Shown: positions 39,266-51,250 of the stretch, piece after piece | Layout of the letters: each line of letters begins with the position of its first letter | How positions within the stretch are numbered: position 1 is the first letter of the stretch | Origin: Siphonodentalium dalli | Lineage: Eukaryota > Mollusca > Scaphopoda > Gadilida > Siphonodentaliidae | Reading direction: 5' to 3' | Length of the DNA: 64,000 nucleotides | NCBI GenBank assembly: GCA_032622095.1 | Contig: CP136069.1 | Span: 129,001,123 to 129,065,122, forward strand | The notes under the pieces: model-generated | Database searches by the model: none | The model's input: only the letters and a program-made list of their open reading frames with translations | Told to the model about the DNA's origin: nothing | Position numbers and translations under genes: made by a program

Positions 39266-39870
39266 CGGACATTTCCCCACTGGACATTTCCCCACCTGCT
39301 CTGAAATTGGCAAAGCGGACATTTCCCCACCCGGACATTTACCCACCAGACATTTACTTACTTAATCAATATCAAAGCGAGCATTTCCCCACCGGACTTT
39401 TCCCCACCTTTGACTGATTATTACTATGGGTGTGTGGTTAAAAATCAAATTTATTTCAATGAAAGAAAATATCAAGGAAATCGACCATATTCTTCTTCCC
39501 GCTGTCAAAGTCCACACACAGCTAATGTAGCTTATTCTGGAGCGCTGTCATCGAATTCTCTTAGATGTGGCTCACCCAGTCTTAATCTCTCGATGTCGGT
39601 CTGTGCAGCAGACTGGTCATTCTGTAGACACTGGATGGACAACCATAATCCGGACTGCAGGTCATGGCCAACGAGGTGGTTGTGACCATTGACATCGCTT
39701 GAGTTGGCCTCACTGACCAGGCTTCACTGACCAGTCAAAAAATTCTTTGATGTCTGCGATAAAGGATGTAGCATAAAGCATTTTATTAGCAGGGTGGGTA
39801 AATGTCCTGACCAGTGGGGAAATGTCCGCTTTTGAAAGTGGGTGAATGTGCGGTGGAGAAATGTCCGGGA
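39266..39870. mobile_element. Element with iterated GGACATTTCCCCAC ends
   Basis: The left arm carries at least five copies of GGACATTTCCCCAC (39268-39410), some degraded. The right arm carries the complement GTGGGGAAATGTCC in at least three copies (39800-39870). The interior contains a possible MULE transposase remnant. The structure resembles a foldback or MULE-type element with sub-repetitive inverted termini. Confidence 0.65.
39532..39718 (-). pseudogene. Possible MULE/FLYWCH-type transposase C-terminal remnant
   Basis: Translated on the - strand, it reads SDVNGHNHLVGHDLQSGLWL, SIQCLQNDQSAAQTDIERLR and LGEPHLREFDDSAPE before a stop. The N-x-L-x-G-H spacing, the W-x-x-I-x-x-L-Q-x-x-Q-x-x-x-x-x-x-I stretch and the following L-x-x-G-E resemble the tail of Mutator-like transposases as I know them. 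It is short and isolated, so the assignment is tentative. Confidence 0.35.
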
Positions 39871-41001
39871 ATCGGCTATCACTGACCGATCGATCTATAA
39901 GTATAATAACCTGATCGGTCTTTCACAGCCAGCATGCATCTGGGATTTGGGGAGTCACTCAAAAGTGTTCTATAAGGCCAAAAGGAAGAATACCTGAGTT
40001 TAGGGTAACATGAAGGAAAAAAACAGAGGCGGCGGGTGGTACTTCATTTTATTTTATTTTTTCATTTTATTTTTCACGGGGGATAGTATTTAAGTATTCG
40101 TGCCTTCTAATCGTCTGCCAGTGTCACTCGTATAAAGCTTGGGCAAGTCATTGTCACACTAATCAATGTCATGGTAGCTTTAATCAGTTTAATGGTGTTA
40201 CAGAAGTTCAATGACATGTATACAGCATGATATTATATATAGAACTAGAAGGTGACCCGACTTCGTCCGGGCTTTGACCTTGAATTGACCATTTTGAAGG
40301 TCAAGGTCAGTTCGGGGTCACATTTTGACCTGTCGAAAACACTCCCCCGATAAAAGTATCCGTAGGTATCAAATTTCGTCGAAATCCGTTAATTGTTTAA
40401 TTTATTTTGAGTTAATTCTGCCTTTTTAATCAAGAGACATGATGGTAGCTGTCCCGTGATGGTACCCGTCCCTAAAATAGGTACGTTTGTGGGTATCCGT
40501 TTCAAGGTGAAGATCACCTCGGGCGGAAAGCCCTAAGTATGTCACACAACACGCTCATGTCTGGATGCAGTCTTACACGCACACGCCCAGATGTAATAAT
40601 CACATTACACACATACGCTCTTTATCGACGACACTGCGGATACGAACGCTCTTTAACTATCAACGCGATTAACCCCACCGTGCCAATGGCGGTAATTTTT
40701 GTGACTGGGGTGGAGAATGGGTGCTCTGACGTTCTCAGAAGCGATGCGATGCCACTTCATCTGGTATTTTACCCTTAGATAGGAAGTTTGGGCTCAATCC
40801 GTCCGGCAGTTTTCGAGTTCATCGCGATCACACACACACACATATCTTCCAAAATATATAATAGACTAGCAGGGTAGCCCGCCACCGGCGGCTTGTCCGA
40901 AACATGACATTTTTTGTTTTTCAATGAGTTAATTGTGACATTTGTTTATATTTTTTTTTAATTTTTAGCTCCACGCGTTTCAATAAGAAAAAATTGTACC
41001 C

Positions 41002-41278
41002 GGTAGCTCCACCCATTTCCGAGATCTGGTCTGCGCATGCGCGAAGCTGGCGTCGCACGAGCTCGGCGACCCGATCAAATTTGTACCCGGCCCAAGATAC
41101 ATTCACATAGCAAATTTCAAGTCGATAGCTCCACCCGTTTCCGAGATCTCGTCTGCGCATGCGCTGCACGGGCGTCGCATGAGCTCGGCAACCCGATAAA
41201 ATTTGTACCCGGTGCAAGATACATTCACATAGCAAATTTCAGGTCGATAGCTCCACCCGTTTCCGAGATCTGCCTTTC
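41002..41278 (+). repeat. Tandem array, ~122 bp period, with GCGCATGC boxes
   Basis: TAGCTCCACCCRTTTCCGAG recurs at about 41003, 41125 and 41247. Each full unit also carries TCTGCGCATGCGC, CGTCGCAYGAGCTCGGC and AGATACATTCACATAGCAAA. It lies inside the 39976-42835 element. Confidence 0.85.
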
Positions 41279-41285
41279 TGCATAA

Positions 41286-41800
41286 TATTTCGAGCGATAA
41301 CATTGCATTGAAATGTCAGACTCCCATCGTGAACCTCAACACGAAGTAAACACGTGTTTCGAGCGATAACATTGCATTGAAATGACTCCCATCGTGAACC
41401 TCAAGACGACGTAAAACACGTGTTGCGTTCTAGGAAATGCACTCAATGCAGATGCTAATAACGTTGACTTCGTATATATATATATAATGACGTTATTAAC
41501 CCCGGCCGTGCCGTTTGAGCTGATTTTTATGACTGGGAGTGGAGTACGGGTGCTCGGAGCTTCTGGAAAACGCGTGGACGACATCGTACGTGGTATTTTA
41601 CCTTTAGATAGGAAGTTTGAGCTCAATCTGTCCAGCCGTTCCCGTCCTAATGTACTATTTCGAGCGATAACAATTGTCAGACTCCCATCGTGAACCTCAA
41701 CACGAAGTAAACACGTGTTTCGAGCGATAACATTGCATTGAAGTCAGACTCCCATCGTGGACCCCCAAGACGACGTAAACACGTGTTTGTTCCGGTATAA
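41286..41800 (+). repeat. Short repeats around TTTCGAGCGATAACATTGCA
   Basis: TTTCGAGCGATAACA blocks at about 41288, 41357, 41648 and 41717 are followed by GACTCCCATCGTGAACCTCA and an ACACGTGTT box. They alternate with TATATATATAATGACGTTAT plus AACCCCGGCCGTGCCGTTTG blocks (41474 and 41821). Confidence 0.75.
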
Positions 41801-43384
41801 CTTTGGAGACTCTGACTTCATATATATATATAATGACGTTATTAACCCCGGCCGTGCCGTTTGAGCTGATTTCGATGACTGGGAGTGGATAAAGGGTGCT
41901 CAGAGCTTCTCGAAAACACGATTACGGCGGTGTCGGTGGGATTTTACACTTACATACGAAATTTGATCTCAATCTGTACACGCGTTTTGGATTCTATGAA
42001 GTACACACACACATATATACGAAGTCTCAAAATATATAGTATAGATAAGTGTCTAGTGTTGGAAATTAAACAGTTTATGTTCACGCTGAAGCTTGGATAT
42101 TACAGGCCAAATCCTACGAGTGGACATATTACTGTTCAATTTCCCACACAAGACACTTATGATATTTTGTTTATCCACCGACTCGAATACTAAGATATTT
42201 TGCGAAATATTTAACTCAGAAGGTGAATTTAACAAGAGTTCCTCCATTGGAAATGGCACATACATGCGGCAAGGCGAACGTGACGTACAGAATTATTTTT
42301 AATCTGACATTTTATTACTATGTCCTTTTCTGTCAGTTCAGAATCCGTGTGGTACCGGTTCACGCACGACAACATGTCTGTGCTATAGTTGACAGGCGCC
42401 ATGTTTCTATTCTGATTCATATGAACGCATTTGTGAAGTTTAATAGCTAAAACGCAGGATCTATCCGCACACGGAAGTGTTTCCGCCATATTCAATCGGC
42501 AAAATATCCGGTTACTTTCGATTTGCTAGTTAATACATATCGCATGTTTTCTGGTTTCCGCTTTCGAGAAATCGGCGAGGTTTGCCGAACAATGACGAGG
42601 GAATACGAATATACTACAACAACAATGGCAGCACTTCCGTTTTTCGTGAATTGACGATATTTGCAAGGAAATGGTTTACTTGTTTAAGCTAATTCCGTAG
42701 TCGCGAATTCCTAATTACAAAAAAATTAAATGAAGTCGGAGGAAATTTTTGAAAAACGATAAAATGGAATTTGGCGGCAGGTTTTGAGTAGGGGCCGGCG
42801 GGTTACCCTAAACACAGGTATTCTTCGTTTTGGCCTAATTTAGTAATTAATTATCTACCATAACCAATACTTAGAAATGTTTAATTCTGATTTCTTTTGA
42901 AACAAATGAAAGACAACCGAATAATTATTTACTGAGAATACAGTCATTCAGGCAGTAACGCTAATGGGATCGTTGTCGTAATGTTTTATACATATAATAT
43001 GCACACCAGTCTCGCGTAGTGTCACGTGACAGGGGTCATTGTGGTAGTGTTTTCTACATAAATGCACACGTGTTGATATTTTTGTAAGTTCATTTTCTTC
43101 CCCGTTCATCAATGAAACAACCATGCAGTTCTTTCGGTCCCTGTTTAATAATAAGAACAATATGCGACCGATGATCAATTTTATTGCAGTTTTGTCAATG
43201 TTGTGATAAAAGAATGACTTTATCAGAACTTGGGAAGAAAAATAGTTATGAATTGAAGCAGACGGCAATAATTTACAGCAACATTTCAATCTCGCACAGA
43301 CCATGGCTTTGGTCGATCCATTAAATTTTTGTATTTCAAGGTAACCCCGTACAGGCACGCATGCTATCATTTGCGGGTACCCGT

Positions 43385-44205
43385 TTCAAGGTCATGTTGG
43401 GTGCACAAAATAACCCGACAAAAATATTCCCCGTCCCGAGTTGACCATACTTAAAAAAATTCACGTCGATGTCACCGCTGACGACAGAGATATCACCCAA
43501 GGTCATTTGTGGGTACCCGTTTCAAGGTCAAGGTCACCTCAGGCGGACAAACTGACCCGACGAAAATCTCCCCCGTCCCTTCAACCCTTGGAAGCCCTAA
43601 GTACAAAATTTTGTCTCGATATCCCCAGTTTCCGAGACGGTCGATTCAGCCGTATTTATACTTGTGTATATAAACGCTCTTTAACAACGACACCAGAGAT
43701 ACGAACGCTCCTTAATTATTAACCCATCAATTCCAATGACAGTGGCAGGGCGAAGGGTGAAGGAGTGCTCGGACGTTCTCAGAAGCAGTGCGATGGCACT
43801 TCTCGTGGCTTTTTACCCTTAGATAGCAAGTTTGGGCTCAATCGGTCGAGCCGTTTTCGAGTCTATAAAGGATATACACATATACGGAAGTCTCAAATAT
43901 ATGGTAGACTAGCAGATTAGCCCGCCACTGGCGGGATTGGTCCCATGGCTTAAAATTGGCTTTGGTCGATCCATTAATTTTTGTTTTTCAAGGTAACCCC
44001 GTACCCGACCTGAGTTGACCATTTTTGCTTAGTGTATCGAAGATGATGTTTCTGTATGATGTAGGCGAAGTAACTCTAAAATTTCGGCAAGTATTTTCAT
44101 TCGGCAATCCCCGTGTATCCAACGACGGTGGCAGGGTGAAGGAGTGCTCGGACGTTCTCAGAAGTGGTGCGATGACACTTCTCGTGGATTTTTACCCTTA
44201 AAGGT
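43385..44205 (+). repeat. Interspersed repeats with CTAGCAG...GCCCGCCACTGGCGG
   Basis: GGTACCCGTTTCAAGGTCA, GAGTGCTCGGACGTTCTCAG, TTTTTACCCTTAGATAG and AGACTAGCAGATTAGCCCGC recur here. Related copies lie at 40250-40900, 41480-41660, 41835-42050 and 57003-57090. They look like copies of one non-coding family whose type I cannot assign. Confidence 0.6.
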
Positions 44206-44211
44206 ACTCAA

Positions 44212-44443
44212 TCCGATCAGAGGGTCCTATATTACTATTTCTTTGGCTTCGGGTAAAAAATATTTGATTCGAGTCGAGGAACCGACACATCAAAGCTCAG
44301 AGTGATCAGATATCAATTTTTGAAATTCGTTAATTTCTCGAGATCTGGGGCACTAAATTAGTCTACCTCGCGCTCAAACAGACAAATTGCGGGTGTAAGG
44401 TGGATAACTCTAAAATCAAGTGGTTTGATCGGATTGAGTACCA
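44212..44443. mobile_element. TTAA-flanked MITE, complete 232 bp copy
   Basis: AGGTACTCAATCCGATCAG is mirrored by GATCGGATTGAGTACC. TTAA flanks both ends (44208-44211 and 44444-44447). It is a compact reference copy for the family also seen at 18782, 46357, 50076 and in the tandem units. Confidence 0.85.
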
Positions 44444-44745
44444 TTAATGCAATCTATGAAATGGTAATGGCTGCAGGTGGTCTTGCGTCTAGTGACTATA
44501 GTATTGGTTTAAATGGGAACTGTTAAATGTTTATCATTTCAATGTTATATGGCTAGTTTGGTGTGAATTAAGGTTCAAATATAACATCCAATAAAAAATT
44601 AGATATAATTTTATCGATAAACGTGTTTTTAGCGACTTTTAAAAATCGATTATTATTTCTTAGCTGATTTTGCTCGAGTCACGTGACCGCAAAACCCGTG
44701 ACGTCAACGTGGGACTTACCCCCGCAGATGAACTGTTTACGAAAA

Positions 44746-44946
44746 ATGGCTTCTGCACACAGCATTTCCGCGTTTGAAAGTGACTCTGATCACGAAAATG
44801 ACGACGAGTTACGTGTTGTGGAGGATACTGCATCTATGGCAGATACTGAAGATGCCTTTGATGGCTTGCGTTTGAATATTGGCCCATATTTACACGAACC
44901 AGCCGACGAAGATAGTCCCATTAGTCGCAAGGACAGCGAGACTTAA
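44746..44946 (+). CDS. Short acidic ORF (66 aa), possibly an isolated 5' exon
   Basis: The ATG at 44746 has a favourable context (GAAAAATGG) and opens MASAHSISAFESDSDHENDD, an acidic segment, then DGLRLNIGPYLHEPADEDSP and a TAA. An upstream in-frame start at 44683 is possible. Just upstream are CACGTG (44682) and TGACGTCA-type boxes, which fit a promoter. The GPYxxEP motif after an acidic N-terminus recalls invertebrate proteins with a P2X7-like C-terminal domain, but that domain is not present nearby. The gene is either a decayed copy or a short protein. Real coding is uncertain. Confidence 0.4.
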   Translation: MASAHSISAFESDSDHENDDELRVVEDTASMADTEDAFDGLRLNIGPYLHEPADEDSPISRKDSET

Positions 44947-45747
44947 AATTTAAATTCAGCAAGTCACAGTGTCAACAATCATTGAATCGATTAAATTATC
45001 AATGTCATTCATTTTTGACGACGATTGTCATGATAATTGATTGTTATTCTACAAATGAATAATCTACATCTAACTCTAAAAAACAAATTCCAAGAAGACA
45101 AGAAAATAAAGCAACCAAATTTGAGGACTGCATCACTACCACCACTGTAGTCTGTACCACTACCAGTACTGCAGTGGCCACTGTAGGCTTGTCCAAAATT
45201 GACTATATCTTTAGTATCCCGTAGATTTTCGACTACCAGTAGGCCTATCCACTGTCAGTGTGAGTGTTAGTACTGTTACTGTCCCCAGTGTGGCATGGAG
45301 TGTCTGTCAAAATATGGTGGAGAACTTTAATAGGATTAGGAGGTGTGTAACAAGTGCTAACAGCACCATCAGAGAATCGTTCGATCTACTGCGTACTAGC
45401 ACTGTACATTACTCATTAGTCATTACGATGACTTCTTAAAAACAACCATTGAGTGGAACCGCCTTGAACAGTCAGTTGTTGATTCTGGAGATCGGTAACA
45501 CTGAATATCTGAAGGATTTATAATTATATTAAATATGGATTCTAAGTTCTAGACGCTTCGTACCAGTGTCGTTGGATTATCAATGGATAGGATTCTGAAC
45601 ATTGCCGGAGTAGAAATTGAGTACACCTGAAGTCGAACAGAACAGATGTCATATCAACTTTCACGTTGCATTATATTATTGTGACCATATAAATGATAAA
45701 AATTGATATACAACTATAGTGACTTCTTCATTATTTCACTATCCGAT

Positions 45748-45965
45748 ACCATGGTCGTTTCATACCATATTTTTTTATTACTTTTTTTTATTTCGTACTT
45801 TGCAGAAAATAATTTATTTGTTTCCCTATGGTGTGATGTACATGTATAGTGATATGGTATCATTGGTATGAAAAGACGGAATTGATTTCCAACATGGTGC
45901 GAAACGACCAAACAATAAGGTACGAAACTACAAAAAATATGGTACGAAACGACTTAAGACGATCC
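45748..45965. repeat. Foldback repeat with GTCGTTTCATACCATA arms
   Basis: ATGGTCGTTTCATACCATAT near 45752 is mirrored by ATATGGTACGAAACGACT near 45935. Internal ACGAAAC/GGTACGAAAC copies lie between. Bases 44950-45745 before it hold nothing I can identify. Confidence 0.6.
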
Positions 45966-46356
45966 AAAATGTTGTGTACCCATTTATATCTCCTCTGCAA
46001 GGGGAACAACCAGACACTGACCCTTTAGACTATCAGCATCTAACATCATCGGACTCAACCAAAGTGCCTACTCTTGTGTGCCAAATATTTGTACCTGTAT
46101 GTTTATTAATTTTATGAGAAAAATCCACCCTGCACGATGATTAAGCCTTATTACCATACATGTAGATCTGCACATTTAAACAAAATTATGGCTCTGTTCT
46201 AAATTTAAATAAGAAATGCTATACAAATACCGGTAGTTTAATTACAAATACTAGTACAAGAGACTGGATTTTTCATTTGAGATGTTGCGCACATGTACGT
46301 AGACAACGATGGTTACATTTCCCCATGCATATATCAATTTTAAGCATGTTGTTTAA

Positions 46357-46640
46357 CGGTACTCAATCCGATCAGATGCTCCTAAATAACTATTTCTTTG
46401 GCTTCGGGGGTAAAAAATATTGATTCGAGTCGAGGAACCTACTCATCAACACTCTGAGTGATCAGATATCAATTTTTGAAGTTTATTATTTCTATTGTTT
46501 GTGGCCCAAAAACACGCCGTCAAAAAGGTGGTCTCGGTCAAAATTGTGGATGAAGATGGATAACTCTAAAATCAAGTTATTATTACCACTTGATTTTAGA
46601 ATTATCCATCTTCATCCGCAATATTCCACCCTGCAGTTGT
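46357..46640. mobile_element. TTAA-family MITE, right end degraded
   Basis: TTAA plus CGGTACTCAATCCGATCAGA and then GGCTTCGGGGGTAAAAAATA match the 44212 copy. A hairpin ATAACTCTAAAATCAAGT lies at its right side, and the terminal inverted repeat there is missing. Confidence 0.65.
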
Positions 46641-46879
46641 ATTTGGCACACAAGATTATACCGGTAGCTGTAAACAGTAAAGTCTGAACAGTAGAGTCTA
46701 AAGGCTTTATACCGAATCACAAACACTGATTTAATATCAGTTTGTGATCAGCATTTGAAGATGGATTTATATCTATAGCTTCCTAAATACATGTTGTATG
46801 TTTTCTATAATTCCCAGGGTATAAAATAATAAAATAGAGTCAAAGACACATGTCAGGAAATGCTTATATCAATTATCGA

Positions 46880-47045
46880 TATTCATACCCCCTTTTTAAA
46901 AAAGGGGGGTATACTGTTTTGCACCTGTCTGTCCATCCGTCTGATGTCTGTTCAGGGCATAACTTGAACAGTAGTGCTAATAACTGCTTGGATCTCAATG
47001 AAATTTGGTATACATGTAGATGTTCACCACTATGAGGGCATTCAA
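46880..47045 (+). repeat. Single copy of the 1-700 repeat family with GTATACCCCC-type leader
   Basis: A TACCCCCTTTTT...AAAAAGGGGGGTATAC palindrome is followed by ACTTGAACAGTAGTGCTAA, GGATCTCAATGAAATTTGGT and GATGTTCACCACTATGAGG. This shows that the first array in the window belongs to the same class of leader-plus-repeat element. Confidence 0.7.
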
Positions 47046-47436
47046 TTTCTTATATAATGTGATTATCAATTGGGACATATTTTTCGTTACTATTTTTACA
47101 ACAAACCGTCATGTCATAAAACTTTCAGGCGATCTCATATAGAGTTCTCCCACTTGCTACCCTCCAAACATTTTTGTGAGCTGTAAAATGTCCCAAATTA
47201 GTTGTACATGTGTATGTATCTAATATAACAGTAAATATAAAATAAAATCAATATTGTCATATAGAAGCATTTCAGGACAGGGGTTTTCAATTCATATGTA
47301 TTATTTTTAATATTTCATACATATTTCAGGAAACTGCTGCATATAAAACTTGGTTTAGGGAGAGATAGACCATCTTTAAACTGTAATCACATTAAAAACC
47401 AAGATTATTCCTTAAATGATAATTTTGAGAGGGGGT

Positions 47437-47457
47437 GGGGGGGGGGGGGGGGGGGGG
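47437..47457. repeat. Poly-G tract (21 G)
   Basis: A run of 21 G preceded by GGGGGT, with G-quadruplex potential. The length is likely unreliable. Confidence 0.9.
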
Positions 47458-47879
47458 CACTGATTTTCTAATCTTTCAACCAAATCATATCAACTTATCA
47501 AGCAATACTACCGGTAGTATACCGGTACATCTAAATTAGAAGGTGGCACAAGTTTGAAGTCAGAATATCTGAGTGCATTCTATTTAGAACCACAGGGGTC
47601 CGGGAACTTCTTAAAAAATCTTTATCTATACCTATATTTGTGAATGTCTATTCTATATTAATTCACGATTCATGAGGGACCTTCTAGATGGCTCCAAAGG
47701 GGTCTAACAGGGGCAATTTCTTACGAGAAAGATAATCAACATAATTGTGCAGATTAGAAATGTATACAGCACATGACGGTATTGGGGTAAGGGACAAAAA
47801 GTGGGAGGGGCAAAACAAGTACCACACTGCATTAACATGGGTAACGACCCTGCTAGTTACATAATATTTAGAGGATATT

Positions 47880-48018
47880 ACTTGGTTGGTTTGATATTAG
47901 ACCAAATATCGGCCTGAGGTAACCTCATATCTCTATCAGCCTGACATCGAAGGTCGAAGGCTGATATGAGGTTACCGAGGGGGCTGAAATCAGGCCAATA
48001 TATTCAAACCAACCAAGT
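47880..48018. mobile_element. Foldback MITE (ACTTGGTTGGTTTGATATT), copy 1
   Basis: The left arm ACTTGGTTGGTTTGATATT is mirrored by ATTCAAACCAACCAAGT. Inner arms GAGGTAACCTCATATC and GATATGAGGTTACC pair around a TCGAAGGTCGA centre. It is part of a ~318 bp tandem duplication starting near 47727. Confidence 0.8.
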
Positions 48019-48198
48019 ACATGTAATACCCTACACGTAACTATTAATTTGTTATTTCTTATGAGAAAGATAATCATCATAATGGTGCAGATTAGAAATG
48101 TCTACAGTGATGGTATTGGGGTCAGAGAAAAAAGTGAGAGCATTAACCTGGGCAACGACTGGTCACCCTGCTAGTTATATAATAATTGGAGGACATTT

Positions 48199-48333
48199 CT
48201 TGGTTGGTTTGATATTGGGCCTGATATCAGCCTAAGGTAACCTCATATCACCATCAGCCTGACATCGAAGGTCGAAGGCTGAAATGAGGTTACCGAGGGC
48301 TGAAATCAGGCCTATAATATCAAACCAACCAAG
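48199..48333. mobile_element. Foldback MITE, copy 2
   Basis: It has the same arms and centre as the copy at 47880. The sequence before it (GAGAAAGATAATCATCATAA, GTGCAGATTAGAAATGT) is also duplicated, so both were produced by segmental duplication rather than by two insertions. Confidence 0.8.
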
Positions 48334-48696
48334 TAATACCCTATCCATAACATTAATTAGTTTGCCTCTTAGTAACAGTAAACAGTGTTCTATTGACAAC
48401 TCTTTCAAATGAGTGACATCACAAAAAATCATTGTCTTAGTATGCATTATTTAACAGTGAAATAGAATTATGCCATGTTGTAAAGCCATATTACTCGGAT
48501 CTGTGATGTCATGAAACATACCTATTGCAACAAAAGTTACAAGGATTGGGACACAAGTAATAACAACTTAATGCAGCCCCTTTCCCAACAATATTGACAC
48601 AAATGTTTACTAGAGTAAAGCCCATTAAATTGATAGCAGACTACCATCAGAAGGTACCTTTACCACCTGCAGACAGTATCAGATAGCAAGTGTGGG

Positions 48697-48752
48697 CTTT
48701 GAACTTTCGCGCCAATTTGAAATTCGTTGACAATTTTTGACAGGTGTTGGTT
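48697..48752 (+). repeat. 56 bp exact duplicate of 56639-56694, upstream of the coding region
   Basis: The segment begins CTTTGAACTTTCGCGCCAAT and is identical at both places. It contains TTTCGCGCC, which matches an E2F-type site. Its position about 200 bp before the ATG at 48949 suggests a promoter fragment. Confidence 0.7.
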
Positions 48753-48948
48753 GGTTTGAGTTCTAATGGCTTAATTAATATCGTTTGAAGCCGTTGGTGA
48801 TGATGGAGTTTCGACGTAACACTGTTACTAACAGGCGAACGGTGTGCAGCATACTGAGAAGGAGAATACCGGCTGTTCAGGTTGTTCGAACTTCGTTTAC
48901 ATTTCGTTAGTATCAAGTGACACCCGCTTTCGGATCGCTCAAACAGGC

Positions 48949-49838
48949 ATGATGGATCAGAAGAAACTTGGAGTTGAAGGATTCTTGCCTGTAAATGGCT
49001 CAGTCGATTCAGACTACGATAGTCTAGATGAGGAAGTGTGAGACAATTTATCTCGAAACATCCATTTTTGAAGTTGAGGGTGACATAAACAAATTGGAAC
49101 ATAATATCATTCAGTACAAAAAACTTTACCTTCATAAGTTGAAACAACTACAATCAAGAAAAGCAAGAGAACTCAATGAATTGAAACAAAAATGTGGGAA
49201 CATTGAGAGGTATATGGATATTGCTATTCCATCTGAATTGAATAGTAACTCAATAATTCAGTGCACTGAGTCAGATAACAGCATTAATTTAGATAATTGT
49301 GATATCTATAAAGAAAGTGGTTCGAAAAAGAAAGCGCAGCACCGAAAAAGAAAGAAAATTCAAAACCCCCAGCTCAAGGTAGACTGTGAATTGGAACGTG
49401 TTTCTCGTGATGTTAAAACGACATATTCGAGTAACAGATACAGCATCTATATCAATCTCAGATACCCTACCTGAAAGCAGAAAGACAAAAACTAATTCAC
49501 ATGTGCCTAGCAAAGTCAAGGATATTCCCCACTTGCCGTGCCACGGAAATAAGAGTATGGAGTCCACATGTAATATCTCTCCAACTATTGTGAAAGATCG
49601 ATTGTTGACAAAAGAAAAGATTGACAATACCCATGCCTCAAAAATTAATTTAACATTTGAACAGCTGATTTCTTATGAACTTGACAACATCAGATATAAC
49701 AGGAAGTCCATTCAAGAAATGCAAATTAGAAATGGTATTTTGAACATCATTTGCACTTTCAGCAAAAAGCTGAAATGGCCTCATTTATTCAAATGTTATA
49801 AGGAAAAATTGTACGAACATGGTTTCGACATGAATTAG
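48949..49838 (+). pseudogene. Unidentified coiled-coil-like coding region with broken frames
   Basis: Three overlapping + strand frames look coding. From 48949: MMDQKKLGVEGFLPVNGSVD then SDYDSLDEE. From the ATG at 49028: a Lys/Glu/Leu-rich helical stretch (CETIYLETSIFEVEGDINKL, YKKLYLHKLKQL) ending in a basic KKKAQHRKRKK cluster. A third frame, open to 49838, includes TFEQLISYELDNIRYNRKSI and ends KEKLYEHGFDMN. Each change needs a single +1 shift. No long introns are apparent. The acidic DSLDEE-CE start followed by a coiled coil loosely recalls Sds3/BRMS1-type corepressor proteins, but I cannot identify it. It may be a retrocopy, a real gene with short introns, or contain sequencing errors. 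Confidence 0.45.
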
Positions 49839-50075
49839 TCATCCATGTTTGAGGTCTCCGTAATTAGCATGATCCTATTACTGCTGGTACATTTATTCTT
49901 TCTCGTTAATTTCGGTCAATGGTACACCTGCATAGACAGTCATAAGTACACTCATCCAGTTTTTAATGGTACATGTACTTAGTAGAGGTATCTCCTGATA
50001 CCAATCAACATGCATTAATTCTCAAATATCTCACTTTCATATATGATCGTGTAACCTGTGTGTACGGTATATTAA

Positions 50076-50544
50076 AGGTACTCAACCCGATAAAACTCCT
50101 CTCAATTACTATTTCAATGGCTTCGGGGGTCAAAAAAATTTGATTCGAGTCGAGGAAGTCACCCATCAAAGCTCAGATTTGTTAGATATCGATTTTAGAA
50201 ATCTATTATTTTTCATTATCGGGAATTCTTACTGGCCCAGTACGTAGTCAATTATTACCACTTGATCATAGAGTTATCCATCCTTGTCTGTTTGAATAGA
50301 ATTTTGGCGTAAAATCTCGAGCATGTTACCAAATTGACGGCAGTTATAAGTACTCATCTCGAGAACATAAGAATTTTCAAAAATCAATATCTAATAACTC
50401 TGAGCTTTGTTTGATGGGTTCCTCGACTCGAATCAAATATTTTTTACCCCCAAAGCCAAAGAAATAGTAATATAGGACCCTCTGATCGGATTGTTGTTGT
50501 TGGAATCTGTTGAGATGGGGACCCTCTTTACGGGTTGAGTACCT
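50076..50544. mobile_element. TTAA-flanked MITE, 469 bp copy
   Basis: TTAA, then AGGTACTCAACCCGATAAAA at the left and CGGGTTGAGTACCT plus TTAA at the right. The interior contains the family segment twice in opposite orientation, making a long hairpin. Confidence 0.85.
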
Positions 50545-51250
50545 TTAATATCCAAAGGATAGGAATTTGGGTCGTAAAGAGACATACAATGTACCAAATT
50601 TTTTATCGATAATATCAATTGTGTTGACCTTTACATTCAACTCAACATGTATGATCATGACAATTATTAATTCCGAATTCTTTGTGAAATCACTGATTTC
50701 TGCAGAGCAAATGGGCCTCTGAGAGTACCGGTGTAGTACACTTTCGAAATATCGTACTAGTAAATATGTTAAGTCTTACCTGGCAAATACATGAGTTTGG
50801 AGATAACAGACAGTCGTTACAATCCTTATATATGCAGAATGAGCTTTTATGTACATGTACAAGCATGTTAGATCAGCATTTCATTTTGGATATGTATTTA
50901 TACGTTATGTGTTTCTCCATATGACATTCATGTAGTCAGTACATAACCATTTTTCACAACTGGTCAAGAAATTTATAAATTGGTCATGATTTCAATTTGC
51001 AGAAATAGTTTATGAATTTATAGTATTAATTTCATTGGCCGCCCTAGTTGCAGTGATGTTTACCGGTACTGGTGTGTGGATACCAGGTCTAGGTATTTCT
51101 GATACCAAATCTTATACCTGTATCACAAGTGTTTTCACACCATGATTATTACAATTGTTATGTCTGAATTTCTTTACAAAACAGTTAGTTTGCAGAGCAA
51201 ATGGGCCTGTGAGTAGTATTTTCTTGAAATTTCAATTATAACTCTGTTAA

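Larger units (their letters stand above)
39976..42835. mobile_element. PIF/Harbinger-like element, 2.86 kb, non-autonomous
   Basis: GGCCAAAAGGAAGAATACCT at the left pairs with the complement of GGCCAAAACGAAGAATACCT at the right, and similarity extends through TTTAGGGTAAC. TAA flanks each side, as expected of a TWA duplication. The interior is a mosaic of CTAGCAGGGTAGCCCG-type repeats and two tandem arrays. No transposase or Myb-like ORF was found. Confidence 0.7.

Noticed and set aside
41037-41303. Overlapping ORFs on both strands with repeated peptide motifs
   Set aside because: They are translations of the 122-bp satellite, and the peptide repeats simply reflect the DNA repeat.
42948-43370. 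140-codon - strand ORF
   Set aside because: It has no recognisable domain and lies beside repetitive sequence, and its composition is like random AT-rich sequence.
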